Assembly: GCA_007745635.1 (NCBI GenBank)
Contig: CP036272.1
Coordinates: 5,117,498 to 5,181,497 of the forward strand
DNA length: 64,000 bases
From: Stieleria bergensis
GTDB lineage: Bacteria; Planctomycetota; Planctomycetia; Pirellulales; Pirellulaceae
Reading direction: 5' to 3'
The position numbers were made by a program, and so were the translations under genes. Shown piece by piece: positions 18,935 through 26,958 of this stretch; the stretch's first letter is position 1, and each line of letters begins with the position of its first letter. A model generated the notes under the pieces. The model ran no database searches, was not told where the DNA came from, and was given only the letters and a program-made list of their open reading frames with translations.

Positions 18935-19816
18935 ATGTCTGACACCGAACGCAAACCGACCGACGACCTGGCCTCCGCTCCGGTGTCAGGGCACGTTGCG
19001 GGTCGAGATCAGGCAAGACAAGCGTTGAACAATGGCGTGGCCGCGGATGACGGAACCAATGATTTTTTGCAGCGTCGCCAGCGATTGGAGCGCAAGCTCA
19101 GCACGAACCCCACCGATCTAGAGGGTTTCCTGGAACTTGCTGCCATCTATCGATCTGAAGCGCGACCGCTGGAAGCCAAGCGTTTGCTCGAAACCGCACA
19201 AGGTGTCTTTCCAGATAATGCCGAAGTGCTGTGGGAACTTGAAGAAGCCATCCTTGCTCGGTCTCTGCAGCAACTTCGTGAAGTCACCGAGGTGGTCTCT
19301 CGAATTCGATCACCTGAAGCGCTGCATGAACTTCAACGCAGCCAAAGTGATTGGGCACAGCGCCGCATCGAAGTCTGCCAGGCTCGCATCAAACGCAACC
19401 CGCTGCTGCATGAGTTTCGATTCGTGATGGCGGAGGCTCACCTGGACGCCGAGCAATACGACCAAGTGCTGGAAACCACCGAACCGTTGCTGAAAGTCGA
19501 TAGTTACTTTCCGCAAGCAAAGTTTCTGCGAGGACGCTGCCGACTGGCAATGGGCGACGATCTGGCAGCGATGCGAGAGCTTCGCGCGGTGGCCTTTGGT
19601 CGTCAAACGCCCGCTCCCAAAGCCCTGCGTTTAGCAACCGTGAAGCTGCTCTTTGAAACCGCAGAACGGTTAGAGCTGTCTGCCTCACTGACTCATTATC
19701 GCGAACTGCTCTATCGACTCGGTTCACAATCTGGCGATTCAACCATCATTCAATCACAGAACATTCTGAAGAACTCCAAACTGTCGCAAGAGCCGCCTCT
19801 GAATGGCTCCGACTGA
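18935..19816 (+). CDS. TPR-like protein
   Basis: The 293-residue product starts at ATG 18935, without a clear ribosome binding site; an upstream in-frame start at 18905 would add 10 residues. Residues 1-45 are polar. From about residue 50 there are helix-turn-helix pairs of tetratricopeptide type, such as DLEGFLELAAIYRSEARPLE with EAKRLLETAQGVFPDN, and later EFRFVMAEAHLDAEQYDQVL with AKFLRGRCRLAMGDDLAAMR. The repeats imply a protein-protein interaction role in the cytoplasm. Only 44 bases separate it from the WXG100-like gene, so the two are probably co-transcribed. That makes it a candidate partner or chaperone for the small protein; this is an inference from position only. Confidence 0.75.
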   Translation: MSDTERKPTDDLASAPVSGHVAGRDQARQALNNGVAADDGTNDFLQRRQRLERKLSTNPTDLEGFLELAAIYRSEARPLEAKRLLETAQGVFPDNAEVLWELEEAILARSLQQLREVTEVVSRIRSPEALHELQRSQSDWAQRRIEVCQARIKRNPLLHEFRFVMAEAHLDAEQYDQVLETTEPLLKVDSYFPQAKFLRGRCRLAMGDDLAAMRELRAVAFGRQTPAPKALRLATVKLLFETAERLELSASLTHYRELLYRLGSQSGDSTIIQSQNILKNSKLSQEPPLNGSD

Positions 19817-19860
19817 AAACGTCTCCGGCCATTTCCCGTCTTTGCAGGAAGGAATGCATC

Positions 19861-20130
19861 ATGAATCAAGCCGTCGTCAACCCCGAAGAGCTTCGTCAAT
19901 TTGCTGCCCACCTGAATCGATTCGTCAGCGAATTGCAACAACGTGGAACCGCCTTGGGCACGCAGATGAACCACCTCGAGCAATCGTGGCGTGATGAACA
20001 GCAGCGCAAGTTTGCCGCAGAATTCCAAGACCAAATGCGCCAAGTCTCGCGATTGATCAAAGCGACCGAACAACACATTCCCTACCTGCTACGAAAAGCA
20101 GAACAGATCGACGCGTATCTGGGACGCTGA
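19861..20130 (+). CDS. WXG100-like small helical protein (possible type VII-like secretion target)
   Basis: This is an 89-residue protein with a very good ribosome binding site (AGGAAGG about 7 bases before ATG 19861). It has the size and layout of WXG100/ESAT-6-like proteins: two amphipathic helices (about residues 8-38 and 46-80) joined by a turn containing Trp43. The turn reads SWRDEQ rather than W-x-G, a variant that I recall from planctomycete members of the family. There is no signal peptide, Cys or membrane span. In other bacteria WXG100 proteins form helical hairpin dimers and are exported by FtsK/SpoIIIE-type EccC ATPases. No such ATPase is present in this window, so function is inferred from shape only. 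Confidence 0.7.
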   Translation: MNQAVVNPEELRQFAAHLNRFVSELQQRGTALGTQMNHLEQSWRDEQQRKFAAEFQDQMRQVSRLIKATEQHIPYLLRKAEQIDAYLGR

Positions 20131-20202
20131 GCCAGTCGGTTGAAACAGTGCCAGTGGGTTTCGCGGCGTTTCAAGCTAAATCACAGCCTGCTTGCTGGTC
20201 AA

Positions 20203-21171
20203 CTACTCTAGAAATTCCAGCGTGTAGCAATCTTCCGGCTTCACTTGCTGTGGATCGACAAGCTCTAAATCGGCAAGTTGTTGGACCAGGGTTTCCCAGC
20301 GTTGAGGCTCCATCTTGCCGACTTGATCGATGCTGGTGCCCTCTGGCGTGGCTAACTCTTTCATCACCCCTGCGCCAAACTCCAAGACCTCTGGCGTCAT
20401 GGCTTCCTCATTCGCCTTGAGAATCGCAGCGTTGGCTTGGGCCGGATCTTGCAGGTAGCCCTGCCAGCCTTGACGCGTCAATCGCACGACCTGGCGAACC
20501 AGTTCAGGATCGGTTCGAATCAGTTCTCCGCTGGTGATCAGAACGCTGCTATAGGGATTGAAACCTAAGTCACTGACCATCAGCGTTTTCACTTTGACGC
20601 CTTGCTGCTCAGCCAGCAACGGTTCAGCGCAAGAATAGCCTTGAACGACCATTTGCTGGTTCGCCAAGAACGGTGCGATGCTGCCGGAGTAGGGAACTTC
20701 TTGCACGCCCTCTAAGAAACCTTTCGCACGCATGAATTCAACATAGGAGCGACCTGCTTGGCACTGAAAGATCTTGCCTTGTAGATCGTCGAATGATTCC
20801 ACTCCGCTCTCCGCGTGAGCGATCACACAGCGGGGATGATTCTGCATCGCTGCCATCACAGCAACGACGTCCAAGCCACCTTGTCGATACAGGGCAACAT
20901 CATCGGCGTTGGCAATCGCGAACTGGGCTCGCTGGGTGCCAACCTCGACACCGGTTTGGGTCCCCGGCCCACCGGGGCGCAACGTGACGGCCAATTCGGC
21001 GGCTTCATAGCTGCCATCAGCCAGTGCTTGAAACAGCCCCCCGTGCTCGGTTTCGGGAAACCAATTCAACTGCACGGTCACGTTCTGCAGGGTGTCCGTG
21101 GGAGTGTCCGTTTGGGAACCACAGCCAGCGATCAGGACCAGCAGACAAATCAAAGCGGGGTAGAGTTTCAT
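20203..21171 (-). CDS. NMT1/THI5-like ABC transporter substrate-binding lipoprotein
   Basis: From ATG 21171 the 322-residue product has a lipoprotein signal (LLVLIAGC, lipidated Cys17), so it is anchored in the cell envelope. The mature part is a periplasmic binding protein of the NMT1/THI5/SsuA type: VTVQLNWFPETEHGGLFQAL near the N-terminus, then EVGTQRAQFAIANADDV, and the second-lobe segments LQGKIFQCQAGRSYVEFM and VVQGYSCAEPLL. Relatives bind pyrimidine thiamine precursors, nitrate, sulfonates or riboflavin. The ligand cannot be told here. No matching permease or ATPase adjoins it, because the ABC genes at 21405-23813 are of another type, so it seems to be an orphan. The frame extends upstream to 21258 but the lipobox fixes the start. 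Confidence 0.85.
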   Translation of the reverse strand: MKLYPALICLLVLIAGCGSQTDTPTDTLQNVTVQLNWFPETEHGGLFQALADGSYEAAELAVTLRPGGPGTQTGVEVGTQRAQFAIANADDVALYRQGGLDVVAVMAAMQNHPRCVIAHAESGVESFDDLQGKIFQCQAGRSYVEFMRAKGFLEGVQEVPYSGSIAPFLANQQMVVQGYSCAEPLLAEQQGVKVKTLMVSDLGFNPYSSVLITSGELIRTDPELVRQVVRLTRQGWQGYLQDPAQANAAILKANEEAMTPEVLEFGAGVMKELATPEGTSIDQVGKMEPQRWETLVQQLADLELVDPQQVKPEDCYTLEFLE

Positions 21172-21404
21172 GGGACCATGGATGGGGAGCGTGTAGATCG
21201 GCACACAGGTTACCCAATCTACCACAATTGCAGCCATGGAGCGGCTTGTCGGCAGCAAGCGGGTTCATCTTTACTTGAATGCCGTTTTTTCTCTACACTC
21301 TCGTCCGCTCTGCGTTGGCTGACGGAAACGAAAGGCATGCCTTGTGCTTCCGCCATCCTTGTCAGCTTCGAATTTTGCTGTCTCCATAGCCAAGGAAGGC
21401 TTTG

Positions 21405-22997
21405 ATGTACCGCTGGTTACTTTGTTTTCGCTACTTGCGCACGCGTTACATCGCGTTGGCATCCATCATCAGCGTGACCCTTGGGGTTGCGACGCTTGTC
21501 ATCGTCAATAGCGTGATGAGCGGCTTTGCTGCCGAGATGCATGATCGTCTACACGGACTGGCTGGCGATATTGTCATTGACTGCCATGCCACCGGTGGTC
21601 TGCCGGACCCCGAAGGCCATCTGGCCGAGATCAAACGCATTTGTGGCGACGAAATCATTGGCTCAAGTGTCAGTGTCAGCGTGCCAGCAATGCTGGGCAT
21701 TGAATTCCGTGGGCAACAGATCGGCCGACATGTCAACATGATCGGTTTGGACCCGGAGACCTACAATAGCGTCAGCGACTTTGGCAAGTATCTGATGCAC
21801 CCTGAAAACCAACAGAACGCCACCTTTGATCTCCGTGATGGTGGCTATGCTCCGGGCCGCGAAGAGCTTGCCGATGCGGGCTGGAAACACCGTCGGCACT
21901 GGGTCCATGTCAAGCGGTTGCAAGACAAGATTCGCGCTCAAGAAGAGGCCTTAAAGCCGCAAGCACCACAATCTCAAGAGGCGATTGATGCCGCCCAGGG
22001 ACCAACGTTTGGAGCGGCCTTGTCACCCAGTTTCGCGGCAGCCGACGCTCCGCCAGTCATCCCCAACCCACTGTCAAACGATTCAACGGGCACCTTGCAA
22101 GCCACGCTCGATCCGATGGAAGATCAGTTCCCAGGAATCATCTTGGGCATTTCGACTTGCAGCGTTCGTGCACGTGACGCCGATGGCAATGTGATCGACC
22201 ACTTTTATGCTCAGCCAGGCGACGATGTCCGCTTGATGTTCCCCAGCGCCTCGGACAACACCAAAGTCTTGAACAAGACCTTCACGGTGGTTGACCTGTA
22301 CGAATCCAAGATGAGCGAATATGACAGCATGTTCGCCTTCGTCCCATTAAAAGAACTGCAAGATGCTCGCGGGATGATCGACCCACAAACGGGAGTTCGT
22401 TCAGTCACCACGATCCAGCTGAAACTCGCCGCGGGCGCGAACTTGGATGCCGTCCGCGATAAGATTCGCGATCGGTTCCCACCCGAGTTATTTGCCTACA
22501 ACGTGCAAACGTGGCGTGACATGCAAGGCCCCTTGCTGTCGGCGGTTCAACTGGAAACGACGATTCTGAACATTTTGCTCTTTCTGATCATCGCCGTCGC
22601 TGGCTTCGGAATCTTGGCCACCTTCTTCATGATCGTGGTTGAAAAGACGCGAGACATTGGCACGCTGAAAGCGTTGGGCGCATCGGGCCGCGGCATTAGC
22701 AGTATCTTTGTTTCCTATGGTGTGCTGCTGGGCTTTGTCGGCAGTGGTGCTGGACTGGTCGGAGGCTTGTTGTTTGTGCAAAACATCAACGAGATTGCCG
22801 GCGTGATTGAAGTCATGACTGGACAAGAAGTGTTTGATCCAACGATCTACTACTTCGACACCATTCCCACCATCGTCCGTCCCTTAACATTGGTGTGGGT
22901 CACGTTAGGTGCCGTGGGAATCGCCGTGCTGGCCAGCGTGCTTCCAGCGATGCGAGCCGCACGCATGCATCCCGTGCAAGCATTGCGGTTTGAATGA
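21405..22997 (+). CDS. LolC/LolE-like ABC transporter permease (FtsX family)
   Basis: ATG 21405 has AAGGAAGG 5 bases upstream. The 530-residue protein has the LolC/E-MacB topology. One membrane span at the N-terminus (IALASIISVTLGVATLVIV) is followed by a large extracytoplasmic domain (about residues 45-380). Three spans follow in the C-terminal FtsX domain (ILNILLFLIIAVAGFGILA, GVLLGFVGSGAGLVGGLLF, LVWVTLGAVGIAVLASVLP), and the protein ends in MHPVQALRFE, typical of the family. The periplasmic domain carries an unusual Pro/Ala/Gln-rich insert near residues 165-235 that E. coli LolC lacks. With the ATPase that starts 78 bases downstream it should move lipoproteins or another hydrophobic substrate out of the inner membrane. 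Confidence 0.9.
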   Translation: MYRWLLCFRYLRTRYIALASIISVTLGVATLVIVNSVMSGFAAEMHDRLHGLAGDIVIDCHATGGLPDPEGHLAEIKRICGDEIIGSSVSVSVPAMLGIEFRGQQIGRHVNMIGLDPETYNSVSDFGKYLMHPENQQNATFDLRDGGYAPGREELADAGWKHRRHWVHVKRLQDKIRAQEEALKPQAPQSQEAIDAAQGPTFGAALSPSFAAADAPPVIPNPLSNDSTGTLQATLDPMEDQFPGIILGISTCSVRARDADGNVIDHFYAQPGDDVRLMFPSASDNTKVLNKTFTVVDLYESKMSEYDSMFAFVPLKELQDARGMIDPQTGVRSVTTIQLKLAAGANLDAVRDKIRDRFPPELFAYNVQTWRDMQGPLLSAVQLETTILNILLFLIIAVAGFGILATFFMIVVEKTRDIGTLKALGASGRGISSIFVSYGVLLGFVGSGAGLVGGLLFVQNINEIAGVIEVMTGQEVFDPTIYYFDTIPTIVRPLTLVWVTLGAVGIAVLASVLPAMRAARMHPVQALRFE

Positions 22998-23075
22998 TGA
23001 CGTTGTGATGCCAGGCGATGCCGCCTGGTGCTTAACCAACCCGCTTCTTCACTGATTGCTATCCCACCCAACGCC

Positions 23076-23813
23076 ATGATTCATTCCACTGCCCCAGATC
23101 AAATTGTGCTCAGCGCTCGCGGTCTGCGTAGGACCTACCACAAAGACAAGCTTGCCGTCCCTGTGCTTCGCGGGGTCGATCTGGATGTCGAAACGGGCAA
23201 AGTCACTGCCTTGGTCGGCCGTAGCGGCAGCGGAAAAAGCACGCTGATGCACTTGCTGGCAACGCTCGATCGCCCCGACCAGGGCGAAATCTACTTTCAG
23301 GGCAAACGCATTGACAATGCGTCACGCAGTCAACGCGATCGCTATCGTAATGCGGACGTCGGGATTATCTTTCAGTTCTACCACTTGCTGCCTGAACTCT
23401 CAGCCATCGAAAACGTGATCGCGCCAGCCATGATTGGACGCAGCATGTGGAACTACCTGGGACAACGTCGCCAGCTGCAGCAACGAGCCGAAGCCATGCT
23501 GGATCGAGTCGGCTTGCTGCACCGGGCAAAGCATCGCCCCAGCGAAATGAGCGGCGGTGAGATGCAGCGCGTGGCCATTGCACGCGCTCTGATGACCGAT
23601 CCGAAACTGCTGCTGGCCGACGAACCGACGGGCAACCTGGACACGGAAACCGGTGTCGATATCCTGAAGCTACTCAGTGAACTTAACGCCGACGACAATC
23701 TGTCGATCTTGATGATCACACACGATGATGAGATCGCAGCATCAGCCGATGTCTGCTTGAGAATGCAAGATGGCCTGCTGAGTGGCAAGACTGTCCCACG
23801 CAGGGCTGCCTAA
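23076..23813 (+). CDS. LolD-like ABC transporter ATP-binding protein
   Basis: This 245-residue ATPase belongs to the LolD/MacB family. The Walker A motif is GRSGSGKST (about residues 48-56), the Q-loop is IIFQFYHLLPELSAIENV, the signature is MSGGEMQRVAIARAL, the Walker B is LLLADEPTGNLD and the switch His is in MITHDDE. The QFYHLLPELSAIENV segment is characteristic of lipoprotein-releasing systems. It follows the permease and is presumably co-transcribed. ATG 23076 is used; a GTG at 23028 is also in frame. Remarkably, the last codons (Ala-Ala-stop) are the first unit of a 17-bp tandem array that continues for five more units. Confidence 0.92.
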   Translation: MIHSTAPDQIVLSARGLRRTYHKDKLAVPVLRGVDLDVETGKVTALVGRSGSGKSTLMHLLATLDRPDQGEIYFQGKRIDNASRSQRDRYRNADVGIIFQFYHLLPELSAIENVIAPAMIGRSMWNYLGQRRQLQQRAEAMLDRVGLLHRAKHRPSEMSGGEMQRVAIARALMTDPKLLLADEPTGNLDTETGVDILKLLSELNADDNLSILMITHDDEIAASADVCLRMQDGLLSGKTVPRRAA

Positions 23814-23912
23814 CAAACTGGGCTGCCTAACAAACTGGGCTGCCTAACAAACTGGGCTGCCTAACAAACTGGGCTGCCTAACAAACTGGGCTGCCTAACA
23901 AACTGGGCTGCC
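23804..23912. repeat. 17-bp tandem repeat, 6.4 copies, spanning a stop codon
   Basis: The unit GGCTGCCTAACAAACTG is perfectly repeated six times and then partially (GGCTGCC). The first unit contains the last two Ala codons and the TAA stop (23811-23813) of the ABC ATPase gene, so each later unit repeats the end of the gene with its stop. The array ends 35 bases before the stop of the converging dehydrogenase gene. Confidence 0.97.
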
Positions 23913-23946
23913 GAAACGATTGCGTGCTTGTTTGTCACGGCCCACG

Positions 23947-25098
23947 TCATGCCACACTGCGATAGAGCTGCAGAGTCTTGTCACGATCCAACGGGATCGG
24001 GTTAAAATTCCCCGTCCATTGCTGCAAGGCGGCTTCAACGAATTCATCAATTCCCGATTCGGGAATCTGCAGCGCGTTGAGACTGGTTTCCAGGCCAGCT
24101 TCTTGCAACCAGCAAGTGACCCTTTCTGCAAGTCGGCTGGGCGCTTCTGATTCCGGCACATCCACGTTCGCTTCGCGCAGCAACTCCGCATACCAATCGG
24201 CATGAGCGCTGCCATTGAGCTGAATCACTGCGGGCAACATCAAGCCGACGGCCTGGCCGTGAGTGATGTCATGCTTGGCCGTCAACGGATTTGCCGTCGC
24301 ATGGGCAGCTCCCAGCATGGACGTTTCAATCGCCATGCCAGCAAAGCAGGCGCCTAACTGCATGCGACCGCGTGCTTCTAAGTCCGTTGGATCGGCCAAC
24401 ACGCTTGAAAAGCCACTGGCCAGCAAGCCAAAGGCTCGGCGACTAAAGGTCACCGACATCGGATTGCGTTTGTTGGTGACAAACGTTTCGATGGCATGCG
24501 AAATCGCATCGATCCCCGTCAGCGCTGTCACGCCGGTTGGCTGAGTGGTGGTCAACTCTGGATCCAGCAGAGCGATTTTGCAAGCCGCTCGCTTGTCGCC
24601 GCAAGCCATTTTGACGTGCGTTTCCGCATCGCTGATCAAAGCGAAGGATTGTGCTTCGCTACCGGTGCCCGATGTGGTGGGAACCGCGATCATCGGCAAC
24701 ATGTCTGCGGTTGCTTTGCCAACGCCATGGTAGTCATGGATACGTCCACCGCATGAATAGACAAAGTTGATGCCTTTGCAACAATCCATGCTACTGCCGC
24801 CACCAAGACCGATCAATAAATCAGGCTGCACTTTTGCTGCTTTGGCGACGCCAGCATCAACCATTGCGGAGGTCGGATTCTCGGCGAAGTCATGAAAGGA
24901 CTCCACCCGCAAGCCTGCCTTGGTTAACAGATCGACGGCAGCTGAGAAGTGCCCGGCATCAATCAGGCCAGCATCACTGACCACCAGGACGCACTTCGGT
25001 CGAAAGCTGGCTGCCAGCTGCCCTAAGTGCGAGAAGACTCCCTGGCCAAAAACAACGCGGGTCGGAAAGGAGGTGTCAAAAGCAGTCAACGCGGACAT
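23947..25098 (-). CDS. Iron-containing alcohol dehydrogenase
   Basis: This is a 383-residue group III (iron-type) alcohol dehydrogenase, cytoplasmic and NAD(P)-dependent. The nucleotide-binding GLGGGSSMD motif and the phosphate-contact segment PTTSGTGSEA are present. The metal ligands are Asp and His in DAISHAIETF and two His in GAAHATANPLTAKHDITHGQA. The start is ATG 25098; the frame opens further upstream only with a TTG. Family members oxidise or reduce short alcohols, 1,3-propanediol, lactaldehyde or similar compounds, and the substrate cannot be told here. It stands alone, facing the ABC genes, with a 150-base 5' region before the next gene. Confidence 0.92.
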   Translation of the reverse strand: MSALTAFDTSFPTRVVFGQGVFSHLGQLAASFRPKCVLVVSDAGLIDAGHFSAAVDLLTKAGLRVESFHDFAENPTSAMVDAGVAKAAKVQPDLLIGLGGGSSMDCCKGINFVYSCGGRIHDYHGVGKATADMLPMIAVPTTSGTGSEAQSFALISDAETHVKMACGDKRAACKIALLDPELTTTQPTGVTALTGIDAISHAIETFVTNKRNPMSVTFSRRAFGLLASGFSSVLADPTDLEARGRMQLGACFAGMAIETSMLGAAHATANPLTAKHDITHGQAVGLMLPAVIQLNGSAHADWYAELLREANVDVPESEAPSRLAERVTCWLQEAGLETSLNALQIPESGIDEFVEAALQQWTGNFNPIPLDRDKTLQLYRSVA

Positions 25099-25428
25099 AG
25101 TTACTTTCGCTGCAAAGGCGGGATCACAATGAGACAACCAGTTTGACTGGCCGCTTCATTATCGGCGGGAAAGTGTCGGTGGGATGATTGCGACAAGGCG
25201 TGTCAAGGGAAGCCAGTCGTCGCATTCAAACCATCAGCCAGGGCGACGAATCGCGCCCCATGCGACGGCGGCGACAGCCGACCGAAATGCGCGTTGCCTT
25301 ACCGGGGAATTCCCATTCTAGTCAATCGACCGACAGCAGAATGTTCTTCTTCGCCGAACACCAGCGAATCGAGTGGTTGATGTTCGGTAGTCATTATTAA
25401 GAGCTGCCAACCGGCAGCGGCCGCACCG

Positions 25429-26400
25429 CTAAATCTGGAAATTGACCTGATCGGCTGGCTGATGGGCCGCTTCGCTGGCCCCCCGAACTCTCAGGGAAGG
25501 CTTTTCCAAGACGACGGTCGTCAGCGGCGAGACGGTTTTGGTAATCCAAACGCTCGATCCGATCACTGATTCGCGCCCGATGGTTGTGTTGCCACCCAGG
25601 ATCGTTGCGTTGGCATAAACCACCACGCCATCCTCGATCGTCGGGTGCCGTTTCTGGCCCCGAATCAAGGCACCGCTGTCATCGGTCTTGAAACTCAATG
25701 CCCCCAGGGTCACACCCTGATAAAGCTTGACGTGGGCGCCGATCTCACAGGTCTCACCAATCACGACACCGGTTCCGTGATCAATGAAGAAGTATTCGCC
25801 GATGGTGGCTCCCGGATGAATATCGATCCCGGTCTGCTTGTGTGCCCACTCGGTCATCATCCGAGGGATGAAGGGAACCTGGAGTTCAACCAGCTCATGA
25901 GCGATGCGATACACCGTGATCGCTTCGATCCCTGGATAGCAGAACACAACTTCATCCGCCGTGTGACAGGCGGGGTCGCCATCAAACGCAGCTTGAACGT
26001 CGGTGGCCAATGTGGCTCGCAAGGCTGGGATCCGCTCCAGGAGCGCAATCGCCATCGCTTGGCCTTTGGCTTCGTAATCCGCCTCTTTCTGCTCACAGTC
26101 AGCAAAACGCACACGATCGTCGTGTCGCAATGCAGCGGCGATTTGAGTGGTCAATTGATCATGCAACCGATCAATCGTGCTGCCGACGTGATAGGCAATG
26201 TTACCTGCGTGAAGCCCCACTTGGCGGCGATATCCCGGATACAGGATGTCGGTCAAACCAGCCAGGATCTCGATAATCACTTCATAGTTGGGCAGCGGAC
26301 AATGCCCCAAGTGATTCACATTGTCGTCCGGAGTGTACGTGGCCACGATGTCGTTGACTAATCGCGGCAACTGTTCTTTCAAACGGAAATCAGATGCCAC
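25429..26400 (-). CDS. cysE: Serine O-acetyltransferase
   Basis: This enzyme makes O-acetylserine from serine and acetyl-CoA, the first step of cysteine synthesis. It has 323 residues, longer than E. coli CysE (273), with an extended alpha-helical N-terminal half (residues 1-180), as in the long EpsC/CysE type. The C-terminal left-handed beta-helix has hexapeptide repeats ([40 protein letters not shown], then [22 protein letters not shown]). The signature [12 protein letters not shown] carries the active-site Asp and His. The start is GTG 26400. A cysteine synthase gene is not nearby. Confidence 0.93.
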   Translation of the reverse strand: MASDFRLKEQLPRLVNDIVATYTPDDNVNHLGHCPLPNYEVIIEILAGLTDILYPGYRRQVGLHAGNIAYHVGSTIDRLHDQLTTQIAAALRHDDRVRFADCEQKEADYEAKGQAMAIALLERIPALRATLATDVQAAFDGDPACHTADEVVFCYPGIEAITVYRIAHELVELQVPFIPRMMTEWAHKQTGIDIHPGATIGEYFFIDHGTGVVIGETCEIGAHVKLYQGVTLGALSFKTDDSGALIRGQKRHPTIEDGVVVYANATILGGNTTIGRESVIGSSVWITKTVSPLTTVVLEKPSLRVRGASEAAHQPADQVNFQI

Positions 26401-26442
26401 TGCACTGACTCATCTAGTGAAAGGAAATGGACTCGACACAGA

Positions 26443-26479
26443 TAAACCAAACGCCCGCATTTCTGATAAACACGGGCGT
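26443..26479 (-). terminator. Intrinsic-type terminator downstream of the Cys-rich lipoprotein gene
   Basis: Read on the minus strand, a 12-bp stem (ACGCCCGTGTTT with AAATGCGGGCGT, two G-T pairs) and a five-base loop ATCAG are followed by TTGGTTT. It lies about 105 bases after the stop at 26584 and just before the serine acetyltransferase gene. Confidence 0.65.
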
Positions 26480-26583
26480 CCTTTACCGAACGATTTGTAC
26501 CTTCGTCGTCGGGGTTGGCAATCCAGGTTGATTGCCAACGCGACACGACATCCTTCCTAGGCGTTTGATTGCCTAGTCGGCTC

Positions 26584-26958
26584 TTAGCGGCCGATGGACG
26601 GTGGGTTGGGGTCCAGGAAGTTACGAGGACCACGGAGCGTGTAATACGGGTACGCGACCTGTCCAGCGCCCTGACCGATTTGCTGTTGTTGGCCAAGACA
26701 AGAGCTGTAGCGAAGTCCACCTTGACCCCATCCTAATGGTCCAGCCTGGCAACCTGTCCGGCAACCCCCGCAAAGGCCTGACAAACAACCCCCGTTGCCG
26801 CAACTACCGCAACTTTCGGTCGCACATCCACTGCTGCAGGCACCACTGCTGCACGCTCCGGTGCTGCAAGACGATCCACAACGCGTGTGATGACGCAAAC
26901 ATCCGGTGCTGACGAACAGCAATCCGACCAATGATCCAATCCATAGCAAACGATGCAT
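26584..26958 (-). CDS. Cys-rich lipoprotein
   Basis: ATG 26958 is preceded by AAGGA 9 bases upstream; an in-frame GTG at 26979 is less likely. The 124-residue product begins with a lipoprotein signal (LLWIGSLVGLLFVSTGC, Cys20). A region of about 45 residues dense in Cys, Ser and Gly follows (CSTGACSSGACSSGC, CGSCGNGGCLSGLCGGC), with roughly 16 cysteines. The C-terminus, YPYYTLRGPRNFLDPNPPSIG, is a tail that I recall from small secreted planctomycete proteins. The protein is probably membrane-anchored and disulfide-linked, possibly structural. Composition and layout resemble the secreted protein at 17557-18108. Function is unknown. Confidence 0.75.
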   Translation of the reverse strand: MHRLLWIGSLVGLLFVSTGCLRHHTRCGSSCSTGACSSGACSSGCATESCGSCGNGGCLSGLCGGCRTGCQAGPLGWGQGGLRYSSCLGQQQQIGQGAGQVAYPYYTLRGPRNFLDPNPPSIGR

